Source: Sphingomonas radiodurans (lineage in GTDB: Bacteria; Pseudomonadota; Alphaproteobacteria; Sphingomonadales; Sphingomonadaceae). Taken from it: a stretch of 64,000 nucleotides of DNA. The notes under the pieces were generated by a model. The model was not told where the DNA came from and ran no database searches. It worked only from the letters and a program-made list of their open reading frames with translations. Of the stretch, positions 34,842 through 43,135 are shown in pieces. The stretch lies in assembly GCF_020866845.1 (NCBI RefSeq), contig NZ_CP086594.1, forward strand, positions 744,001-808,000. Direction: 5' to 3'. The translations under genes were made by a program, and so were the position numbers. Numbering within the stretch: position 1 is the first letter of the stretch; each line of letters starts with the position of its first letter.

Positions 34842-35762
34842 TCAGCGCGACTTCTGATACAGCTTGTTCGCGATCTCAAACATTTCCTCGGGCGCATAAT
34901 CCGGCGTGAATGCACAGGGTACGCCGGCGAGCTGCGCGATCTTGCCGCCCTCGGGAATGCCATCGACCACTTCGAGTTCACCCGGCGGATCACCCGGCAG
35001 TGCGACCTCGTCGTTGCTCCAGATCCCCGAGATCTCCTTATAATCGTCCGGGCTCCAGGTGTAGAGCCGGCGATGCGATCCTTCGTCGAGGTACTTCTGG
35101 CACTCGGGGATCTTGCTAAGATCGATGTTCGGCGTCGGGAGCATCTTTTTGATGTCGACCCCGGTGATCTTCTCCAGCGCCAGCGCATAAGCGTGCGCGT
35201 GGACCGAGCCGCGCACCAACAGATAGCCACATACTTCGCGCCCAGTAGGATCGGAAACCGTCTCGTACACACGCAGCTTATGAAGCCGTGCGCCGCATTC
35301 GAGATGGAAGTTATGCAGCAGATCGGTAACGACGTTACCCGTCGTCGTAATGAAATCGTTGTTCCACGAACGGCCCATCGAGTCGGTCGGCGTCGCGCCA
35401 CCACCGTTCGACAGGAAGCTCGCCGCGTCGCGGATTTCCTTCATGCTCTCGAATGGCGTCATCGAAATGTCGCCGCCATCACCGGTATCGTCACCGTCCG
35501 GGCCGTTCGCGAGCATGTTCACGCCGGCCGAAACGAGCTCGACATGGCCCAGTTCCTCGGCGGTGATCGACGCCACCAGGCTGTAAAACGGGCGCAGCTT
35601 CGACTTGGATTTGAAGTTGAAGCTCTGGAACATGTAGTTTCCCAGCGTGGACATCTCGCCATACTTACCACCGAGCAGTTCGCGCAGCGCCGCGGCGGCA
35701 TTTGGGTCCTGGGTTTCGGGCTGAGGGAGATGTGCCTGAAGCTTATCGACGCGCATGAACAT
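34842..35762 (-). CDS. Manganese catalase family protein
   Basis: A 306-residue dimanganese catalase, which breaks down hydrogen peroxide without haem. The four-helix ferritin-like core shows metal-ligand candidates E36 (KYGEMSTLGNYMFQ), E69/E70 and H73 (ITAEELGHVELV), and later glutamate and histidine in NFHLECGARLHKLRVYE and GSVHAHAYALALE. No signal peptide. AGGAGA sits 6 bases before the ATG. A single-gene unit with its own intrinsic terminator and an unusually AT-rich upstream region. Confidence 0.93.
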   Translation of the reverse strand: MFMRVDKLQAHLPQPETQDPNAAAALRELLGGKYGEMSTLGNYMFQSFNFKSKSKLRPFYSLVASITAEELGHVELVSAGVNMLANGPDGDDTGDGGDISMTPFESMKEIRDAASFLSNGGGATPTDSMGRSWNNDFITTTGNVVTDLLHNFHLECGARLHKLRVYETVSDPTGREVCGYLLVRGSVHAHAYALALEKITGVDIKKMLPTPNIDLSKIPECQKYLDEGSHRRLYTWSPDDYKEISGIWSNDEVALPGDPPGELEVVDGIPEGGKIAQLAGVPCAFTPDYAPEEMFEIANKLYQKSR

Positions 35763-35938
35763 AGATAGTCTCCTGTAGGATCATCACTCCAACAGGTCGT
35801 GGCGGCAAAGGATGCAATTATTACGTATGATCAGGATCAACTACACACATCATAACTTCGACAATTATTAGGCAATACTGATTTCCATCAGTAACTAGAG
35901 CGTGGACTATTCGAAAGATCACATATTTGGCTTTTGCC
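35763..35938 (-). promoter_or_regulatory. AT-rich promoter region of the manganese catalase gene
   Basis: About 175 bases between the beta-helix protein stop and the catalase start, far more AT-rich than the rest of the window. On the minus strand TAATAAT (35823-35817) is a possible -10 element about 55 bases before the ATG; no strong -35 is seen. No EcfG or known oxidative-stress operator could be matched. Confidence 0.35.
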
Positions 35939-36874
35939 TCAAGGCTCTCGCGTCTCGTACGCCCGCACGCCGGCGCCGAGCTTGTTCGTCCCCTGCACCA
36001 GCCGCTCGCCGCTCACGTTCGCCAGAAACGCGGGGCTTTTCGCCTGCCCCGGCGCCAGCGTCGCGACATTGTCGTGGACGCTCAGCCCGGCGGAGCGAAA
36101 CTTGCGCTGTTCCGCCGCAACCACGATCATCCCGCTCCAATTCTCCTTGCGCGTCCCTTGCACGAAGGTGTTGCGCGCAATCTCCCCGGTCGCGCCTTCG
36201 GGCAGGTCGATCATGTAGTTGGTGCGATTGCCCGCGGTATCGTCGAAGCTGTTGTCGCTGATCGTCACCTTGGGCACGCGCAGCTTCACATAATGCCCGC
36301 CCTGCCCGCGCTCGAAGCGCGAATTGGTGATCGTCACGCTCCCGCGGCTGCCGAGATACACCGAATGCGCGCAATCCTCGGTCTCGTGGCACTGGCCCAG
36401 CCCCGAGAAGGTCGAGCGGTCGATCGTCACGTTCGCCGCCTCTTCAGTGCCGCCGAGGATGCCCTCCTGACTGTCGAGGAACATCGAATTGCGCACCACG
36501 AGGTCGCCGATCTCGATCCGGATCCCTGCGCCATTGCCATCCGGCACGCGGATATTGCGGAAGACAAGGCCGTCGACCACCGATCCGCCGCCGCGCAGCA
36601 CGAGCGCCGCCTTGCCCTCACACGCCCCCTCGAAGATCGCGGCGCCTGGTTCGATTGCCTTGAACGTCACCCGCCCGGCCTGCTGCACGGCGCATTCGCT
36701 GTAGACACCCGGCGCGATCAGGACGGTGAAATCCTTGCCGCGGTTCTGCATCAGCGCATCGTCAAGCGTGGCATAGCCTTCGCCCGTTTCCTGCACGGTG
36801 AAGGGCGCGCGTGCCTGCTGGCTGGCGGCCGGCGCCGCAAGCAGTGCTGCGAGGAGGACGGGAGAAAAACGCAT
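35939..36874 (-). CDS. Secreted right-handed beta-helix protein
   Basis: A 311-residue exported protein: a signal peptide (1-18) followed by pectate-lyase-like beta-helix coils, seen as regular repeats such as GLVFRNIRVPDGNG, LVVRNSMFLDS, VTIDRSTFSGLG, VTITNSRFERG and VTISDNSFDD. The opening FTVQETGEGYATLDDAL resembles pectin esterase and similar folds. No catalytic set could be assigned, so it may bind or cut a surface polysaccharide. The ATG at 36874 has AAGGA 8 bases upstream. It is divergent from the aldehyde dehydrogenase gene. Confidence 0.8.
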   Translation of the reverse strand: MRFSPVLLAALLAAPAASQQARAPFTVQETGEGYATLDDALMQNRGKDFTVLIAPGVYSECAVQQAGRVTFKAIEPGAAIFEGACEGKAALVLRGGGSVVDGLVFRNIRVPDGNGAGIRIEIGDLVVRNSMFLDSQEGILGGTEEAANVTIDRSTFSGLGQCHETEDCAHSVYLGSRGSVTITNSRFERGQGGHYVKLRVPKVTISDNSFDDTAGNRTNYMIDLPEGATGEIARNTFVQGTRKENWSGMIVVAAEQRKFRSAGLSVHDNVATLAPGQAKSPAFLANVSGERLVQGTNKLGAGVRAYETREP

Positions 36875-37029
36875 GGAACAGGTCCTTTCCCCGCCCTCCT
36901 GGCGCGCGCGCGAAGCCGGCGGAAGCATCATTCGCGGTTAACGGCGGTGGATCGGTTCGGCCACGGGTTGACGCCGTTGCCTTCTGTCCCGTCGCGGCAC
37001 GGCGGCAGCGTATCGCGTTTCCTGTTGCA

Positions 37030-37045
37030 ACCGACTTAAGTCGGT
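37030..37045. promoter_or_regulatory. Perfect 16-bp palindrome before the aldehyde dehydrogenase gene
   Basis: ACCGACTTAAGTCGGT is an uninterrupted palindrome centred 54 bases before the ATG at 37092. Length and ACCGA..TCGGT ends look like TetR-family operators. It would lie between a weak -35 (TTGCAA, 37025-37030) and a poor -10. No TetR gene is in this window. Confidence 0.55.
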
Positions 37046-37091
37046 CTCATGTGCATACCGAAACGTCGAATCCAAGACGGAGAGGCATAAT

Positions 37092-38519
37092 ATGCATAGC
37101 TACCTGAAACAGTATATCGATGGCGCGTGGGTCGAGAGCGAGGGCGGCACTCGTCACGAAGTGATCGATCCGTCGACCGAGCAAGCGACGACTGAAATCA
37201 CGCTCGGCTCGACCGCCGACGTCGACAAAGCCGTCGCCGCCGCCAAGAAGGCGTTCAAGACCTGGTCGCAGACCACCGTCGATGAGCGCGCCGCGATCCT
37301 CGAAAAGATCATCGCCGGCTACAAGGCACGTATCCCCGATCTCGCCGCCGCCACCAGCCGCGAAATGGGCGCCCCCATCTCCTTCGCCAGCATGGCACAG
37401 GCACCCGCCGGGCTCGGCCACTTCATGGGCACGCTCGCCGCACTCAAGGAATTCAGCTTCTCCGAAGCCGCCGCGAAGGGCGCGCGCGTCGTCCATGAGC
37501 CAATCGGCGTCGTCGCGATGATCACCCCATGGAACTGGCCGCTCAACCAGATCTGCGCAAAGGTCGCGCCCGCACTGGCCGCCGGCAACACGATGATCCT
37601 CAAACCGTCGGAAGAAGCGCCGACGAACGCCATGATCCTCGCCGAGATCCTCGAGGAAGCCGGCGTGCCCGCAGGCGTCTTCAACCTTGTCAACGGTGAC
37701 GGCCCCACGGTCGGCGCAGCGCTGTCGAGCCACAAGGACGTCGACATGGTCAGCTTCACCGGCTCGACCCGCGCCGGCATCGCCGTCGCCACCGCGGCCG
37801 CCGCGACCGTCAAGCGCGTCCACCAGGAACTTGGTGGCAAAGCCCCGAACGTCGTGCTCCAGGGCGCAAAGCTTGGTGAAGTGCTGCCTCCGACGCTCGC
37901 CGGCGTCATCGCCAACACCGGCCAGAGCTGCATCGCGCCGACCCGCCTGCTCGTCCACAAGAGCCAGGTGAGCGAGGCCGAAGAGGTCGTTAAGGCGATC
38001 ATGGAAGCCACCACGATCGACAGCCCGGAAAAGCAGGGCGCGCATATCGGTCCGGTCGTCAACAAGGCGCAGTTCGACAAGATCCAGACGCTGATCCAGT
38101 CGGCGCTCGACGAAGGCGCCCGCCTCGTAACGGGCGGCGTGGGTCGCCCGGATGGCCGCAACGCCGGCTATTACATCAAGCCGACCGTGCTTGCCGACGT
38201 GACCCCCGAAATGCGCATCTATCGCGAAGAGACCTTCGGCCCGGTCGCGACGATCAGCACCTACGAGGATAGCGATCAGGCGATCGAGATGGCCAATGAC
38301 ACCGAATACGGCCTGTCGGCGACGATCTCGGGTGATCCTGCCGAAGCGTCGAAGATCGCCGGCAAGCTGCGCGCCGGCCTCGTCACGATCAACGCCTGGG
38401 GCCCCAACGGCGCGACGCCGTTCGGCGGCTATAAATCCTCCGGCAACGGCCGCGAGGGCGGCAAGTGGGGCCTGACCGATTTCATGGAAGTGAAGACGAT
38501 CGTCGGCGAACCCGCCTGA
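37092..38519 (+). CDS. Aldehyde dehydrogenase family protein
   Basis: A 475-residue NAD(P)-dependent aldehyde dehydrogenase. Active-site residues are in place: C280 (NTGQSCIAP), general base E246 (QELGGKAPN) and N148 (TPWNWPLNQ); the cofactor loop is SFTGSTRAG. Substrate is unknown. GGAGAGG precedes the ATG. A perfect palindrome upstream suggests specific repression, and a strong terminator separates it from the EthD gene that follows. Confidence 0.93.
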   Translation: MHSYLKQYIDGAWVESEGGTRHEVIDPSTEQATTEITLGSTADVDKAVAAAKKAFKTWSQTTVDERAAILEKIIAGYKARIPDLAAATSREMGAPISFASMAQAPAGLGHFMGTLAALKEFSFSEAAAKGARVVHEPIGVVAMITPWNWPLNQICAKVAPALAAGNTMILKPSEEAPTNAMILAEILEEAGVPAGVFNLVNGDGPTVGAALSSHKDVDMVSFTGSTRAGIAVATAAAATVKRVHQELGGKAPNVVLQGAKLGEVLPPTLAGVIANTGQSCIAPTRLLVHKSQVSEAEEVVKAIMEATTIDSPEKQGAHIGPVVNKAQFDKIQTLIQSALDEGARLVTGGVGRPDGRNAGYYIKPTVLADVTPEMRIYREETFGPVATISTYEDSDQAIEMANDTEYGLSATISGDPAEASKIAGKLRAGLVTINAWGPNGATPFGGYKSSGNGREGGKWGLTDFMEVKTIVGEPA

Positions 38520-38533
38520 CCCAATGAACTGAG

Positions 38534-38561
38534 CGGGCGCCCCGAAACGGGCGCCCGTTTT
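38534..38561 (+). terminator. Intrinsic terminator after the aldehyde dehydrogenase gene
   Basis: A 9-base stem (CGGGCGCCC and GGGCGCCCG) with the loop CGAAAC is followed by TTTT. It begins 14 bases after the stop codon and ends 18 bases before the EthD start, so it should limit read-through from one gene to the next. Confidence 0.85.
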
Positions 38562-38579
38562 GTATTTAGGAGAGCAAGA

Positions 38580-38876
38580 ATGATCGTCAGCGTGATCTAT
38601 CCGAACCACGACGGTGCCCGGTTCGACGCCGATTACTACAAGGCCACCCACGCGGCACTGGCGCAGGAATTATGGAACCCCGACCGGATCGAGCTGATCG
38701 CGGGCCAGTCCCCCAACGCGGACCCTGTCCCGTACGCGCTCATCGCCCACTTCCACTTCGCGTCACCAGAAGCGCTCGGCCAAGCGATGGCCAACCCGCG
38801 CAACGGCGAGCTGCAAGCCGACGTCCCCAACTTCACCGACATCACCCCGACCCTGATGATGAGCCGCGCGCTTTGA
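38580..38876 (+). CDS. EthD family protein
   Basis: A 98-residue ferredoxin-like alpha/beta-barrel dimer protein of the EthD family. Conserved positions include the start VSVIYP and the DADYYKATHAAL block, and the C-terminal ADVPNFTDITPTLMM. EthD was first linked to ether degradation, but most members have unknown roles. AGGAGA sits 8 bases before the ATG. It lies 60 bases behind the aldehyde dehydrogenase gene but beyond a terminator. Confidence 0.85.
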   Translation: MIVSVIYPNHDGARFDADYYKATHAALAQELWNPDRIELIAGQSPNADPVPYALIAHFHFASPEALGQAMANPRNGELQADVPNFTDITPTLMMSRAL

Positions 38877-38884
38877 CGCCATGA

Positions 38885-39012
38885 CCCCGGCCTTGAGCCG
38901 GGGTCCGGCTGATCTGCCGTCATGCCGGGCTTGTTCCGGCATCCACGGTGCAGCAAATCCGGAGGCTTGAGGCGTGCCGAGGGGTGGATGCCTGGGACAA
39001 GCCCGGCATGAC
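38885..39012. repeat. Palindromic repeat pair, type A, in inverted orientation
   Basis: A CCCCGG...CCGGGG hairpin (38885-38903) is followed by one REP-like unit in forward orientation (38919-38946, ATGCCGGGCTTGTTCCGGCAT core) and one in reverse (38984-39012). The two units face each other around about 37 bases. The block fills the gap between the convergent EthD and tamB genes. Confidence 0.8.
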
Positions 39013-39025
39013 GACGAAGTCCACC

Positions 39026-42000
39026 TCAATAATCCCGTGAAATCCGCACGTTCGCGCTCTGCCGCCCCAGCGTCGAGATACTCGACAGCAACGATAGCCA
39101 CCGTGTCACTTGAAACTCCACGCGCGTCGCCGAATAGCCCTGCCCGTCGGTCACGATCTCGGCATACAGCCGCCGCGACACATATTTTCCTGCCGCGATC
39201 GACGTGCCCTGCCCGGTCTGCGGATCGGCCGGCAGGATGCGCAGCCGATCCAGCCCCGCCGCACGCCGCACCGCGTTGATCGGGTTCAGCCCGCCATTGC
39301 CGTCGCGCAGCGCCGCCACCGCCGCGGCGAGCTGCAGCGCCTCGGGCGCCGACAGATTGGTGATCGACGTCCCGAACAGCAGCCGCGACAACAGCTCGTC
39401 CTGTGGCAGCGCGGGCACGCTAGAAAAGGTGATCTCCGGCTTCAGCGCCACCCCAGTCACGCGGATCGAAGCGCTCAGCCCGGTCGAATCCGCATTCGCC
39501 TCGATGTCGAGTGCCGGATTGGCCGGCGTCTCGCCCGCGAACCTGATGACGCCGCGTTCCAACTGGAACTCGCGCCCGGCGAACTCGTAATCGCCGCGGA
39601 TCAGATCGGCGCGGCCAGTGATCGCCGGATTGTCCGGCGCGCCGCCGATCGTCAGATCGGCAGACCATTCGCTCGTCAGCCCCAACCCGGTCACCAGCAG
39701 CTGGTCCGCCGCCCGCGCACGGATGTCGAGCCGCCACGGCGCAGGCGGCGTGAAGGCATCGTCTCCGCCATCGGGCGCATTGATCTCGCGCACGACCAGC
39801 CGCGGCACCGCACTCGTCGCGCTCGCCTGCCCCAGCCGATAGCGGCTGCGATCGAGCCGTACCGCCCCCGAGATCGTCCCGCCCCGCCCGTTCGACTGGA
39901 ACCGCAGCGGCCCGGTCACCGTCGCCGCGATATCGTCGCGGTTGATCATCGCCGCCTTGTCGGCGTTCAGCGTCAGGTCCAGCCCGATGCCGCCCGCCGC
40001 CGCGAAGTCGAACCGCCCCGCGCCACTCACCCGCCCGCCGCGTCCCGCATCGGCGGTGAACTGCCCGATCGCCAGCCGCGAACCTGCGAACCGCCCGGCG
40101 GCCTGCACGTTGCTCAGCACCGTCCCCGTCGTCGCGCTCTCGATCCGTGCGCCCTTCGCCTGCACCGCGCCGCGAATTACCGGGTTCGCGACCGTTCCGC
40201 TCACGTCGGCGGCGATCGATACTGGCCCCGACAGGTCGAACAGTTCGACCCGGCTCAGCCGCCACAGCGTATCCGCCGGTCCGTCGTAGCGCAGCTGCGC
40301 GAACACCCCCGCCCCCGCCAGCCGCGCCGCCAGATCGCCACCGCCGAGCCGCAGCTGCGCCTGCCCGCGCCCGATCGTCTTGCCGCCCGAAGCGACCACC
40401 GCGCGCAGCCCTGCACGATCGGCGGTCAGCACGCCCGCCACCCCCATGTCGATCGGCGCGGACGACAGCAGCAGCCCCGATCGCGTGAGGCCACGCACCG
40501 TCATGTCGATCCGCCCGGTCGGCGCCCCGCCCGCGCCGCTCGCATAGGTCAGCCTGCCCGACGCGCTCCCGCCGAGCCCCAGCCCCGGATAGCCGATGTC
40601 GAGCACCGCCAGCGGCATCTTCGCCAGCGTCGCGTCGATCGCATTGCCGTCGGGCGCGAACCGTCCCGAAACCGTCGCATTGCCCCCCGCGAACATCAGC
40701 CGCGTCGCCGCCAACCGCCATGCCTCACCGTCGCGCGTCAGCACCGCCGGCGTCTCCAGCCGCAGCGGCCGGCGATCGACCGTCCCCTGCGCAACGATGC
40801 GATAACTGTCGGCGGTCACGTCGATCACGCTTTGGATATCGAACGCTCGCCCGCGCGATCCGGCGATCGACGCGCGCACTTGCCCCACGCCATCACGGAG
40901 CTTTGCATTGGCCGCGAACCGCGCGAGGCTCAGCGCACCACGCCGCAGCCCGACGCCGGTAAACGTCGCCTCGATCGACGTCCCCGCCGGATCGAGCAGC
41001 GCGACCAGATCGAGCCGCCCGCTGCGCAACGTCACCGCATCCGCCAGCCGTGCCGCGCGCAACGCCAGCCGCGTCTCGATCCGCTGCACATCGCCCACCG
41101 GCCGCAGCAGCACCTCGCCGTCGATCCCGCCCCCGGCGACCGCCAGCCGCCCCGCGAACCCGCCCTCGACGATATCGAGCGTCCCCGCCGCCTGCGTCCC
41201 GCTCACGTCGAGCCGCGCAATCGCGATCCGCGCCTCGCCTCCGCGCGGCAGCAGAATCTCGCCCGTCCCCTCGAACGGCCCGAGCCGCGAGCCGCCAGCA
41301 GCGGTGAATGCAAAGCCATTCGCGGACGGATCGAGATGCGCCCGCACCGCCCGCAACCCCATCGCCTCGTTCGGCCGCTCGAACAGCAGGTCGAGCGTCG
41401 GCCGGTCGATCCGCCCGTCGAGCTTCAGCGTCAGCGGGCCGTAACTCGCCTGCCGCCCGCTCCCCTCGAAATGGAACGTCCCGTCCCGCCGGCGATAGCC
41501 ATTACCCTTCAGCCGGATCGACGGCCCGGTCAGCACTAGATTGCGGAAGTGCAGGATCCCATCCGGCGTCCGCTCCAGCCCGGTCACGATCCGCGGCAGT
41601 CCCCCAGCGAGGCTGCGGAAGAACGCATTGTCGAGCCGCACCATCTGCGCCGTGCCGGTCCCGACCACCCGCGTGCCGCGCCGCCCTGGACCCGGCACGA
41701 CCTGTAGCCGCGAGGTCACATCGACCACGCCGAGCCCCGGGATCAGATACCGCCCCAGCGCGCCGTTCAGCCCGACCTGATATTCCCCCGTGCGCAGATC
41801 GAGCACCAGCCCGATCCGCCCGGTCAATTTGTCCGACCGCAGCCGAAGATCGTCCCCGGTGATCATCATCGGCGTCAAGCGCAGCACGCCGTCGACCGAC
41901 AGGTTGCGCAGGATGCCCCCCGCTACATCTCCCACGCCCGTCACGCGCGCCGCAGTAAATCGCACCGGCAGCGTCACCGGCGATTTCGACAGCCGCCCCT

Positions 42001-43135
42001 TGCCAGCCGCCCGCGCATTCTCGAACCCGGTCTGATCGAAAGCGAACCGCGCCGCGGTGATGCGATAATCGAAGGACGCGGTCGCAAACGGCCCGTCGAG
42101 CACCGCGCGCAGTTCAACATCGCGACCCGTCATGTTCAAAAACAGCGCGGGCGGCCGCAACAACCGCGCCCGTACCCGCAGGTTACGCCATGCGCTCGTC
42201 GCCAGGTCCGCGATCCCCGTCGCCTCCACCGCCAGCGCCGCCGAACGCAGCGACAGCGTGCCGTCGAGCCGCCGGTCGACCAGCGTCGCCGCGCCGTTCA
42301 CCAGCACGCGTGGGCCCGTCAGCCGCTGCACCCTGCCCTTGGTCAGGCTTGCCGGCACCACCGCGCCGGTCAGCGTATAGGCGCCCGCACGATTGCCGAG
42401 CGCCAGCTCGGCGACCCGCGCGCCGCCCACCACCGCTACCGCGCGACCCTGCCACGCGGCCCAGCGCCCGACGCCGCTCACCTCCACCGCGAGCGGCCGC
42501 CGCACGCCCGCCATCCGTGCCAGCACGCCAGTCGCGGTGCCGCGCGCGCGCACGTCGATGTCGAACCGATTGCGATCCGGCGCAGCATCGATCTTCAGCG
42601 CCAGCCGATCGCTGCCCTCGACGACGGCATCCAGCTCGACCATCGCCCGCCCGTCGCGAATATCCGCCCGCCCGCTCAGCCGCCCGTACCGCGCTACCCC
42701 GGTCACGCGACGCGCCACCATCAGCCGCTCGACCGAGAGCCGCCCGATCGCAATGTCGAAGTCGGGCAGCAACGGACCTTGCTTGGTCGGCAACGTCTTA
42801 GGCCATTTCGCCAGTGTCGCCACCGGCACGCGCAGCGAGCGGATGTCGAGCCGATTGTTCAGCCAGGCAAACGGCCGCCAATCGAGTTCCGCACGCGGCG
42901 CCGCCAGCACCAGCCCCTCGGGATCATTGACCCGCACGTCGCGCAGCACCGCTTGGCCATAAAGCGACCCGTCGATCCGCCCGACGGTGAAGCGCAGCCC
43001 ATTCGCCGGCCGCACGGCGTTGATCCGCTCCGCCACCCAGCGGTGCCCGACGTCGGTATCGACGATCCACAAACTCGCGGCCATGATCGCGACCAGCGCC
43101 ACCAGCGCGCCCACCAGCCAGCGCAACCAGCGCAT
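39026..43135 (-). CDS. tamB: Translocation and assembly module protein TamB (DUF490)
   Basis: A 1369-residue AsmA-like envelope protein. An N-terminal signal anchor (VGALVALVAIMAASLWIV, about 8-27) is followed by a long beta-rich repeat region that forms a hydrophobic groove across the periplasm, and the C-terminal DUF490 domain (from about 1050) contains GRADLIRGDYEFAGREF and ends near LLFGTSITNLSAPEAL. It works with TamA in outer membrane protein assembly and in lipid transport. Its ATG overlaps the tamA stop (TGATG). Confidence 0.93.
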   Translation of the reverse strand: MRWLRWLVGALVALVAIMAASLWIVDTDVGHRWVAERINAVRPANGLRFTVGRIDGSLYGQAVLRDVRVNDPEGLVLAAPRAELDWRPFAWLNNRLDIRSLRVPVATLAKWPKTLPTKQGPLLPDFDIAIGRLSVERLMVARRVTGVARYGRLSGRADIRDGRAMVELDAVVEGSDRLALKIDAAPDRNRFDIDVRARGTATGVLARMAGVRRPLAVEVSGVGRWAAWQGRAVAVVGGARVAELALGNRAGAYTLTGAVVPASLTKGRVQRLTGPRVLVNGAATLVDRRLDGTLSLRSAALAVEATGIADLATSAWRNLRVRARLLRPPALFLNMTGRDVELRAVLDGPFATASFDYRITAARFAFDQTGFENARAAGKGRLSKSPVTLPVRFTAARVTGVGDVAGGILRNLSVDGVLRLTPMMITGDDLRLRSDKLTGRIGLVLDLRTGEYQVGLNGALGRYLIPGLGVVDVTSRLQVVPGPGRRGTRVVGTGTAQMVRLDNAFFRSLAGGLPRIVTGLERTPDGILHFRNLVLTGPSIRLKGNGYRRRDGTFHFEGSGRQASYGPLTLKLDGRIDRPTLDLLFERPNEAMGLRAVRAHLDPSANGFAFTAAGGSRLGPFEGTGEILLPRGGEARIAIARLDVSGTQAAGTLDIVEGGFAGRLAVAGGGIDGEVLLRPVGDVQRIETRLALRAARLADAVTLRSGRLDLVALLDPAGTSIEATFTGVGLRRGALSLARFAANAKLRDGVGQVRASIAGSRGRAFDIQSVIDVTADSYRIVAQGTVDRRPLRLETPAVLTRDGEAWRLAATRLMFAGGNATVSGRFAPDGNAIDATLAKMPLAVLDIGYPGLGLGGSASGRLTYASGAGGAPTGRIDMTVRGLTRSGLLLSSAPIDMGVAGVLTADRAGLRAVVASGGKTIGRGQAQLRLGGGDLAARLAGAGVFAQLRYDGPADTLWRLSRVELFDLSGPVSIAADVSGTVANPVIRGAVQAKGARIESATTGTVLSNVQAAGRFAGSRLAIGQFTADAGRGGRVSGAGRFDFAAAGGIGLDLTLNADKAAMINRDDIAATVTGPLRFQSNGRGGTISGAVRLDRSRYRLGQASATSAVPRLVVREINAPDGGDDAFTPPAPWRLDIRARAADQLLVTGLGLTSEWSADLTIGGAPDNPAITGRADLIRGDYEFAGREFQLERGVIRFAGETPANPALDIEANADSTGLSASIRVTGVALKPEITFSSVPALPQDELLSRLLFGTSITNLSAPEALQLAAAVAALRDGNGGLNPINAVRRAAGLDRLRILPADPQTGQGTSIAAGKYVSRRLYAEIVTDGQGYSATRVEFQVTRWLSLLSSISTLGRQSANVRISRDY

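Noticed and set aside
39110..41539. Long open frame on the plus strand opposite tamB
   Set aside because: A shadow frame of tamB: biased Arg/Pro/Gln composition, no start signal and no recognisable fold.
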